Source: an uncultured Mycoplasma sp. (GTDB lineage Bacteria; Bacillota_I; Bacilli_A; Mycoplasmatales; Metamycoplasmataceae). Taken from it: a stretch of 64,000 nucleotides of DNA. A program made the translations under genes and the position numbers. The stretch is taken from contig CAMRBN010000002.1 of the NCBI GenBank assembly GCA_947040455.1, forward strand, positions 75,856-139,855, in the 5' to 3' direction. Below are positions 57,868 to 64,000 of this stretch, one piece after another. The number at the start of each line of letters is the position of its first letter. Within the stretch, counting starts at the first letter, position 1. Below the pieces are notes generated by a model. It was given only the letters and a program-made list of their open reading frames with translations. It made no database searches and was not told where the DNA came from.

Positions 57868-57929
57868 ACAATTCATAAAAATAAAAAATTATTACTAAAA
57901 TTAAACATAGAAAATAGAAAGAGGAATAT

Positions 57930-58751
57930 ATGAAAGGAATCTTAGGTAAAAAAATTGGAATGACACAGATTTATTCAAATCATGGTCAATCAATTCCAGT
58001 TACAGTTATTGAAATAAGTCAAAACATTGTAACTAGAGTATTAACTAAAGAATCAGATGGTTATAATGCTATTCAAATTTCTTCAATTGAGAAAAAAGAA
58101 TCGCGTTCAAATAAACCAATGATTGGACATTTCAAAAAAGCAAATACAACACCTAAGCGCTTCGTTAAGGAAATTCGTGAGATGGACGGATTTGAATTGG
58201 GGGATGAAGTTAAGGCTTCAATCTTCAGTTCAGGAGAACTTGTAGATGTTACAGGTATATCAAAAGGAAAAGGTTTTTCCGGAGCTATTAAAAGACACAA
58301 TCAAAAGATTGGACCTAAATCACATGGTGGTGGTGGTGGTTCTAAACCAGTTCGTCAAACAGGTTCGCTTGGAGATATTTCAGGGAACAAAGTTGTTAAG
58401 GGTATGACTATGCCTGGACACATGGGTAACGTTCAAAGAACCGTACAAAATTTAGTTGTTGTAAATATTAATGTTGAAGACAACTATATCTTGGTTAAAG
58501 GTTCAATACCTGGTCCCAACAAAGGGTTTGTCATTATTAAACAAGCTGTTAAGCAATTGCCAAACAAAGCAGAAATTGAATTAGTTAATTTAAAAGAAGA
58601 AGCTATTAAAAATTCTCTTATAGAAAAAGCAAAACACTTAGGAGCGGAAATTAATTCTGATATGTCTGTTGATGCTATGAATGAAATTATTTCACAAGCT
58701 GAAGAAGTTAAAAATAAAGCTTTAGAAGATAAAAAAGAAGAGGTGAAATAA
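57930..58751 (+). CDS. rplC: 50S ribosomal protein L3
   Basis: This 273-residue protein begins [15 protein letters not shown] and has the loop [27 protein letters not shown] that reaches towards the peptidyl transferase centre, then [15 protein letters not shown]. The C-terminus carries a 60-residue charged helical extension ([10 protein letters not shown] to the end) compared with the roughly 209-residue bacterial norm. Its stop overlaps the rplD ATG by one base. Confidence 0.97.
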   Translation: MKGILGKKIGMTQIYSNHGQSIPVTVIEISQNIVTRVLTKESDGYNAIQISSIEKKESRSNKPMIGHFKKANTTPKRFVKEIREMDGFELGDEVKASIFSSGELVDVTGISKGKGFSGAIKRHNQKIGPKSHGGGGGSKPVRQTGSLGDISGNKVVKGMTMPGHMGNVQRTVQNLVVVNINVEDNYILVKGSIPGPNKGFVIIKQAVKQLPNKAEIELVNLKEEAIKNSLIEKAKHLGAEINSDMSVDAMNEIISQAEEVKNKALEDKKEEVK

Positions 58752-59506
58752 TGGAAAAAGTTACTAAAAAAACAACACCTATTACTAAACCTGTAAAATC
58801 TACAACTCCAAAAGTAAAAGTGGAAAAAACAAAACCTATTAAATCTACAGAGGTTACAACTAAAAAACTTTCTTCAAAGGAAAGAACTTTAAAAGCTAAA
58901 GCGGAATTAAAACCACTTAACAATAAAGTAGCACTAGCTAAAGAAGTTTTTGAAATTGAGAATGTTAATAATCAAGCTATGTTTGATACCATTCTTTCTG
59001 AAAGAGGTTCAAGACGTCAAGGTACTCACGCTGTTAAAACAAGAGCTACAGTATCTGGGACAGGTAAAAAACCTTGAAAACAAAAAGGTACAGGTAAAGC
59101 TAGAGCTGGAACATTGCGTTCTCCTGTATTTGTTGGTGGGGGTAGAGCATTTGGTCCTCAAGTTGAAAGAAATTACAACACCAAAGTAAATAAAAAAGTT
59201 AAGCGTTTGGCTTATCTATCAGCATTAACATTATTAAATAAAGAAAACTTAATCTTGGTGACAGATGATATTAAATTAGAAAAACCAAAAACAAGTGAAT
59301 TAATTAAGCAATTAAATAACTTGAATTTATTAGAAAGAAAACACATCTTATTGGTTACTAGTGATGAAAATATTTTTAAATCAGCTAGCAATACAAAAGT
59401 TGTAACTATTAAGGTTAATTCTCTTTCAGTTGAATCTTTACTATGAACTGATGCACTTGTTATTAATAAAAAAGATCTTGCTATTTTAGAAGGGATGATG
59501 AAATAA
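58751..59506 (+). CDS. rplD: 50S ribosomal protein L4 with N-terminal extension
   Basis: This 251-residue protein has its core from about residue 60: [48 protein letters not shown], the loop lining the exit tunnel. The first roughly 55 residues are a Lys/Thr/Pro-rich extension not found in E. coli or B. subtilis L4 (about 201-207 residues). Two Trp are TGA. It overlaps rplC and rplW by one base each (TAATG), so translation is coupled. Confidence 0.96.
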
Positions 59507-59946
59507 TGAATATTAATGAAATAATCAAATATCCTATTCTTACCGAGAAAACTTATCAACAAATGGAAGGAAATGTTTATACATTTGCTGTAGATAAAAG
59601 AGCTTCTAAGACAGAAATCAAAAAAGCAATTCAATTTATTTTTGAAGTAAAAATAGATAAAATAAATGTTTTTAATGTTCCTAAGAAAGCTAAAAAAGTT
59701 GGGAAATACAGTGGTTTTAGTAAATCATACAAAAAAGCAATTGTTACATTGAATAAAGATTCTGCATCAATAAACATATTCCCTGAAGAAGGAATTGCAA
59801 AAGATGAAGAATTAAAAAAACCTAAAAAAGATTTAGAGAAACTAAAAGCAATTTCAGATGCTGAGAAAAAAATTGCTGAAAAAATTGCAAAGTCTAAAAC
59901 AAAAAAAATAGATGAACCTAAAGTAGAGAAAAATACTAAAGAATAA
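59506..59946 (+). CDS. rplW: 50S ribosomal protein L23 with C-terminal extension
   Basis: This 146-residue protein begins [20 protein letters not shown] and has VKIDKINVFNVPKKAKKVGKYSG, the family core that sits at the tunnel exit and docks SRP and trigger factor. After about residue 95 a Lys/Glu-rich helical tail of about 50 residues follows (E. coli L23 has 100 residues). It is followed by an unusual 150-bp gap with a hairpin. Confidence 0.96.
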   Translation: MNINEIIKYPILTEKTYQQMEGNVYTFAVDKRASKTEIKKAIQFIFEVKIDKINVFNVPKKAKKVGKYSGFSKSYKKAIVTLNKDSASINIFPEEGIAKDEELKKPKKDLEKLKAISDAEKKIAEKIAKSKTKKIDEPKVEKNTKE

Positions 59947-59957
59947 TCTAGAAAAAA

Positions 59958-59985
59958 GGTTTTACTTATAATCGTAAGTAAAACC
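59958..59985 (+). promoter_or_regulatory. Perfect 11-bp hairpin between rplW and rplB
   Basis: GGTTTTACTTA / TAAGTAAAACC with a 6-base loop, 11 bases past the rplW stop in a 150-bp gap of an otherwise overlapping operon. No T tail follows. It could be an mRNA processing site, an attenuator or a protein-binding site. Confidence 0.65.
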
Positions 59986-60096
59986 AACACCTAAAATAAA
60001 ACAATTAATTTGTTTGAACAAAAAAGTTGAAATATCACAACATTAAAAAATAAAGCTTAAAAGAAAAAACTATTTTTAAGCAAAGGGAGAAAATTT

Positions 60097-60942
60097 ATGG
60101 CAATTAAGCACTTAAAGCCAACCACAAATGGTCAACGTAATATGACAGTTCTTGATTATAAAGCAAACCTTAGTGGTGACAAACCAGAAAAATCATTGTT
60201 AGTAAATCTTCCTACACATTCAGGAAGAAATAACCAAGGAAAAATTACTACAAGACATAAGGGTGGAAGAGTTAAAAGAAAATATAGAATTATTGATTTT
60301 AAAAGAACTAAAGATGGAATTGAAGGAAGAGTTGTTTCAATTGAATACGATCCAAATCGTAGTGCCAACATTTGTTTAATTAATTACATTGATGGTGAAA
60401 AAAGATACATTATTCAACCTAAAGGATTAAAAGTTGGTGACTCTATTTTTTCAGGACCTGAAGCAGATATCAAACCAGGTAATTGTTTACCTTTGGAAAA
60501 TATTCCTGAAGGTACAACAGTTCACAATATTGAGATACAACCAGGAGGAGGAGCTAAGTTAGCTCGTTCAGCTGGAACAAGTGCTCAAATATTGGGTAGA
60601 GATGACAAAGGTAAATATTTAATATTGCGTCTTAAATCTGGAGAAGTTAGAAAGTTCTTGCCAAAAGCTAGAGCAACAATTGGTGTAGTTGGAAATGAAG
60701 AACATTCACTTATCAATATTGGTAAAGCTGGACGTAATCGTCATAAAGGAATCAGACCTACAGTTCGTGGTTCTGTTATGAATCCAATCGATCACCCTCA
60801 TGGTGGTGGTGAAGGTAAACAACCTATAGGACGTAAATCTCCAATGACTCCTTGAGGTAAAAAAGCTCTTGGTGTTAAAACTAGAGATAATAAAAAAGCT
60901 TCAACAAAATTAATTGTTAAGAGAAGAAGAGAGGGTAAATAA
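60097..60942 (+). CDS. rplB: 50S ribosomal protein L2
   Basis: This 281-residue protein contains [27 protein letters not shown], the rRNA-binding OB region, and [43 protein letters not shown], including the conserved His near the peptidyl transferase centre. Normal length. It ends RRREGK. AAGGGAG precedes the ATG. Its stop overlaps rpsS by one base. Confidence 0.98.
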
Positions 60943-61220
60943 TGGCTAGATCACTTAAAAAAGGACCCTTTGCAGAAGATCACTTACTTAAAAAAGTTGA
61001 AGCGATTGTTTCGAAGAAAAATCCAAAAAAACCAATTCAAACTTGGTCAAGACGTTCAACAATTTTTCCTAATTTTGTTGGATTGACATTTCAAGTTCAT
61101 AATGGAAGAAAATTTATAGATGTTTATGTTACTGATGATATGGTAGGTCATAAGTTAGGTGAGTTTTCACCAACTAGAACCTTTTCAGGTCATGGTAATG
61201 ATAAAGGGAAGAAAAAATAA
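60942..61220 (+). CDS. rpsS: 30S ribosomal protein S19
   Basis: This 92-residue protein begins [18 protein letters not shown] and has [27 protein letters not shown] and [17 protein letters not shown], standard for S19. It lies in the 30S head, next to S13. Start and stop overlap neighbours by one base (TAATG). Confidence 0.98.
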   Translation: MARSLKKGPFAEDHLLKKVEAIVSKKNPKKPIQTWSRRSTIFPNFVGLTFQVHNGRKFIDVYVTDDMVGHKLGEFSPTRTFSGHGNDKGKKK

Positions 61221-61558
61221 TGAAAGTACAAGCATCAGCACAATTGAAATTACAAAGAATTTCACCAAGAAAAGCTCGTTTAGTTGCGGATCAAATAAGA
61301 TACGAAACTACTTCAGAAGCTTTATCAATCTTGAACAACTCGAATAAAAAAGCTTCAAGATTATTTTTAAAGTTATTGAATTCAGCAATTGCAAATGCAA
61401 TTAACACTAAAGGAATGGATGGAGACAAGTTATTCATTTCAGAAATGTTAGTTAATGAAGGACCAACTTTGAAAAGATTTCAACCTAGAGCTCAAGGCAG
61501 AGCGTTTCCAATATTAAAAAGAACTTCACACTTTGTAATTAAGTTAGAAGAAAAGTAG
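61220..61558 (+). CDS. rplV: 50S ribosomal protein L22
   Basis: This 112-residue protein has LQRISPRKARLVADQIR and the beta-hairpin FQPRAQGRAFPILKRTSHF that lines the exit tunnel, where macrolide resistance changes map in other bacteria. Standard length with no extension here, unlike some mycoplasma L22 proteins. Confidence 0.97.
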   Translation: MKVQASAQLKLQRISPRKARLVADQIRYETTSEALSILNNSNKKASRLFLKLLNSAIANAINTKGMDGDKLFISEMLVNEGPTLKRFQPRAQGRAFPILKRTSHFVIKLEEK

Positions 61559-61570
61559 AGAGGGGTATTT

Positions 61571-62221
61571 ATGGGACAAAAAGTAAATCCAAATGGTTTC
61601 CGTTACGGTATAACCAAAGCACATAATGCTGTGTGAATAGCAGATAAATCTAAGTTTTCAACTTATTTATTAGAAGATATGAAAATTCGTGAATATTTAG
61701 AAAAATTTGTTAGAGAATATCAAATTGGTAATGTAGTTATTAAAAGAACACAAGATGAAAAAGTTTCAGTTCTTGTTTATACTGCAAAACCTGGAGTGGT
61801 TCTTGGTAATGAAGGTGCAAATCTTAAATTATTAACAACTAATATTCAAAAATTCACAAAAAATCGTCAATTGAAATTAAATTTAGAAATTATAGCAATA
61901 GAATTTCCAGAATTAAATGCTCGTTTAGTTGCAGAAGAAATAGCTGTTAAGTTAGAATCTCGTGCACCTTTTAGAGTTGCTCAAAAATTTGCAATTAGAA
62001 GTGCTTTAAAAGCTGGAGCTAAAGGTATCAAAACTAAAGTTTCAGGAAGATTAAATGGAGTTGATATGGCCCGTAGTGAAGGTTATACTGAAGGTGAAAT
62101 GAAATTACATACTCTTAGACAAAATGTAGATTATTCAACAGCAACAGCAAGAACAACTTATGGTGCCATTGGTATTAAAGTTTGAATATCACTTGGAGAT
62201 GTTATGGAAGGTGGTAAATAA
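61571..62221 (+). CDS. rpsC: 30S ribosomal protein S3
   Basis: This 216-residue protein begins [22 protein letters not shown]. Its KH-type segment ([34 protein letters not shown]) has GNEG where the usual GxxG is GKKG or GRGG. The C-terminal [21 protein letters not shown] block is present. It helps form the mRNA entry channel. GAGGGG precedes the ATG. Confidence 0.97.
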
Positions 62222-62655
62222 TGTTACAACCTAAAAGAACCAAACATCGTAAAACATTTAGAATAAACCATGATAAAGGAGTTGCTTTTAAAGGTAACAA
62301 AGTTTCTTTTGGTGAATTCGGTTTACAAGCAAAAACTTCTAATTGACTTTCTGCTAGACAAATAGAATCTGCAAGGATTGCTATTACTCGTAGAATGGGT
62401 CGTGAAGGACAAGTTATTATTAGAGTTTTCCCTCACTTATCTTTAACATCTAAACCAATTGGAGTAAGAATGGGTAAAGGTAAAGGAAACGTGGAAAAAT
62501 GAGTAGCAGTTGTAAAAGTTAATACAATGTTATTCGAAGTTTCGGGAGTTAGTGAAGAAATAGCTAAAGACGCCTTGAGACTGGGTGGTCATAAATTACC
62601 GGTTAGAGTAAAAATAGTTTCTAAAGCAGATAGTGAGGCGCAACATGCAATATAA
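62221..62655 (+). CDS. rplP: 50S ribosomal protein L16
   Basis: This 144-residue protein begins [14 protein letters not shown] and has [34 protein letters not shown] and [18 protein letters not shown], the segment near the A-site tRNA. Two TGA-coded Trp codons fragment it under the standard code. It overlaps rpmC by 11 bases. Confidence 0.97.
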
Positions 62656-62950
62656 TGTAATCCAAAAAAAATCTCAAAATGAACTTTTGGAATTAATCAA
62701 TGAATTGAAAGCAGAATTGTTTTTATTAAGATTTAAAAATAAAACAGGACAACAAGATCAAACACATAAGATTAAAATGGTGCGTAGAGATATTGCTAAA
62801 GCATTAACTGCTTTAAAAAATATTGATAATCCTTTAGTTGTGAAAAAAGAAGTTAAAACTTCTAAAATGAAAGAAATTAAAAAAGTTTCTTCGAAAACAA
62901 ATAATGCAGAAAAAAAAGCATCAAAAACAAAAGATAAGGAAGTGAAATAA
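62645..62950 (+). CDS. rpmC: 50S ribosomal protein L29 with C-terminal extension
   Basis: This 101-residue protein has its core helical hairpin [26 protein letters not shown] and [15 protein letters not shown] in the first 65 residues. A Lys/Ser-rich tail of about 35 residues follows (E. coli L29 has 63). GAGG precedes the ATG at 62645, inside rplP. L29 sits at the tunnel exit beside L23, whose tail is also extended here. Confidence 0.95.
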   Translation: MQYNVIQKKSQNELLELINELKAELFLLRFKNKTGQQDQTHKIKMVRRDIAKALTALKNIDNPLVVKKEVKTSKMKEIKKVSSKTNNAEKKASKTKDKEVK

Positions 62951-63234
62951 TGGAACAAGTCGAACAAACTGTTAGAAAAAATTCTAGAAAATCACTTACC
63001 GGAATAGTTGTTTCAACTAAAAACAATAAAACGATTATTGTTGCTGTTGACATATATGTAAAACACCCTTTGTATAACAAGCGTTTTAAACAAACAAAAC
63101 GTTTTGCTGCTCATGATGAAGAAGGAATTGCAAAAATGGGAGATATTGTTAAAATCACTAGTACAAGACCAATATCTAAAACTAAAAGCTTTCGTTTAGA
63201 AAAAATAAGAGAAATTGCGAAAGAAGGTAAATAA
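62950..63234 (+). CDS. rpsQ: 30S ribosomal protein S17
   Basis: This 94-residue OB-fold protein has [21 protein letters not shown] and [47 protein letters not shown], the S17 signature. Overlaps neighbours by one base on each side. Confidence 0.97.
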   Translation: MEQVEQTVRKNSRKSLTGIVVSTKNNKTIIVAVDIYVKHPLYNKRFKQTKRFAAHDEEGIAKMGDIVKITSTRPISKTKSFRLEKIREIAKEGK

Positions 63235-63602
63235 TGGTTTTAGAAATGTCAAGACTAAATGTTGCTGATAATTCTGGTGCAAAAATTGTCGGAGTTATTA
63301 GGAACATTGGTGGATCTGTGAAGAAATCTTCTAATATTGGAGATATTATAGTGTGTTCTATTAAAAAAGCTACTCCTAATGGTGTAGTAAAAGAAGGACA
63401 AGTTGTAAGAGCGGTTATTGTAAGAACCAAATATGGTGTGAAGAGAAAAGACGGATCACATATTAGATTTGATGATAATGCAGTAGTTATTCTTAAGGAA
63501 GATGGAACTCCTAGGGGTACTCGTGTTTTTGGACCAATTGCTCGTGAATTAAGAGAAAAAGGATATCTAAAGATTGCTTCACTAGCGTCTGAAGTATTAT
63601 AG
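63234..63602 (+). CDS. rplN: 50S ribosomal protein L14
   Basis: This 122-residue protein has [25 protein letters not shown], then [36 protein letters not shown] and [26 protein letters not shown]. Normal length. It contacts 16S rRNA in a bridge at the subunit interface. Confidence 0.98.
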   Translation: MVLEMSRLNVADNSGAKIVGVIRNIGGSVKKSSNIGDIIVCSIKKATPNGVVKEGQVVRAVIVRTKYGVKRKDGSHIRFDDNAVVILKEDGTPRGTRVFGPIARELREKGYLKIASLASEVL

Positions 63603-63612
63603 GAAGGTTATT

Positions 63613-63930
63613 ATGAAATTAAGAAAAAATGATGAAGTAGTAATTCTTGCTGGATCAGAAAAAGGGAAATCAGGATTTATTATTAAGATTGATAACAAAA
63701 CTGAAAGAGTTTTGATAAAAGATATTAATATGGTTACCAAACACATTAAGCCAACACAAGAAAAAACAGAAGGTTCAATTGAACAAAGAGAAGCTTCAGT
63801 ACATATTTCAAATGTTGCCCTTAAAACAAAACACTCAAAAAAAGGTGTTAACGAACCAACTAAAATTGGTTTCAAAATAGTTGATGGAAAAAAAGTTCGT
63901 TTTGAAAGAAAAACAGGAAAGGAAGTTTAA
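63613..63930 (+). CDS. rplX: 50S ribosomal protein L24
   Basis: This 105-residue protein has a KOW motif near the N-terminus (KNDEVVILAGSEKGKSGFII), then INMVTKHIKPTQ and EASVHISNVAL, typical of L24, an early assembly protein. AGGAAGG precedes the ATG. Confidence 0.97.
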   Translation: MKLRKNDEVVILAGSEKGKSGFIIKIDNKTERVLIKDINMVTKHIKPTQEKTEGSIEQREASVHISNVALKTKHSKKGVNEPTKIGFKIVDGKKVRFERKTGKEV

Positions 63931-63933
63931 TTT

Positions 63934-64000
63934 ATGGAAACAGTTTTACATACTAAATATAATAAAGACATCGTTCCTGCTTTAATGAAAGAATTTAATT
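63934..64000 (+). CDS. rplE: 50S ribosomal protein L5, N-terminal part (cut by window end)
   Basis: The ATG at 63934, three bases past the rplX stop, opens a frame METVLHTKYNKDIVPALMKEFN that runs off the window. Position in the operon and the Y-x(2)-xIVPALMKEF pattern identify L5. AGGAAAGGAAG precedes the start. Confidence 0.92.
   Translation, partial: METVLHTKYNKDIVPALMKEFN

Overview
This is a chromosomal window from a wall-less mollicute, most likely a mycoplasma of the hominis group. Four things support this. The DNA is very AT-rich. TGA must be read as tryptophan throughout: almost every long gene is cut into pieces under the standard code and becomes a full-length protein under code 4. 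The genes are compact and the set is reduced. The 16S rRNA 5' region (GATGAACGCTAGCTGTGTGCC and TACATGCATG) is of hominis-group type, the 5S gene is not next to the 23S gene, and the rRNA operon sits directly upstream of the S10 ribosomal protein operon. I cannot name the species from sequence alone. All gene ends below use code 4.

Layout. 0.1-4.4 kb: tRNA-Leu(CAA), endonuclease IV (minus) and a large P-type cation ATPase. 4.4-7.1 kb: a membrane J-domain protein and a tail-anchored Asn/Gln-rich protein of unknown function. 7.2-11.9 kb: signal peptidase II, nicotinate phosphoribosyltransferase, the two subunits of a Ktr/Trk potassium system (divergent) and an ECF-type S component. 12-18 kb: Lon protease, PgsA with an overlapping membrane protein, RNase P RNA and a uracil permease. 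17.8-23.6 kb: ComEA and ComEC (plus), then a surface zinc metalloprotease, MetG and a TrmN6-like methyltransferase (minus); the protease overlaps comEC by 99 bp. 23.8-27.6 kb: a reduced division cluster mraZ-rsmH-ftsA-like-ftsZ, with MraZ-box-like repeats ahead of mraZ. 27.7-31.2 kb: L32, TmcAL, a 40-residue Cys-rich protein that I believe is easily missed, RluD and a membrane protein carrying a Rho-N-like domain. 31.3-34.4 kb: the str operon (S12, S7, EF-G). 34.5-44.6 kb: DprA, IleS, a heterodimeric ABC exporter and an ABC-2 type transporter. 44.6-51.9 kb: S20, a membrane NERD nuclease with an overlapping YgjP-like metallopeptidase, PheST, CinA C-terminal domain, RecA and a YmdB-type phosphodiesterase. 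52.1-56.9 kb: 16S and 23S rRNA. 57-64 kb: a small membrane protein and the S10 operon from rpsJ into rplE, which is cut by the window end.

How it works together. The window combines information-processing genes (rRNA, 17 complete ribosomal protein genes plus a partial L5, EF-G, three tRNA synthetases, RNA modification), a DNA uptake and recombination set (ComEA, ComEC, DprA, RecA, CinA), a division module (MraZ, RsmH, FtsA-like, FtsZ with an intact C-terminal tail) and membrane transport. No mobile element, prophage or CRISPR array is visible. The observations most worth a second look are: a set of promoters placed so that mRNAs would be leaderless (TATAAT, then 6-9 nt, then the start codon); MraZ-box-like repeats; a P-type ATPase that keeps the Ca-pump M4 motif but has lost key M5/M6 ligands; the Cys-rich microprotein beside a long palindrome; and the NERD/metallopeptidase pair.
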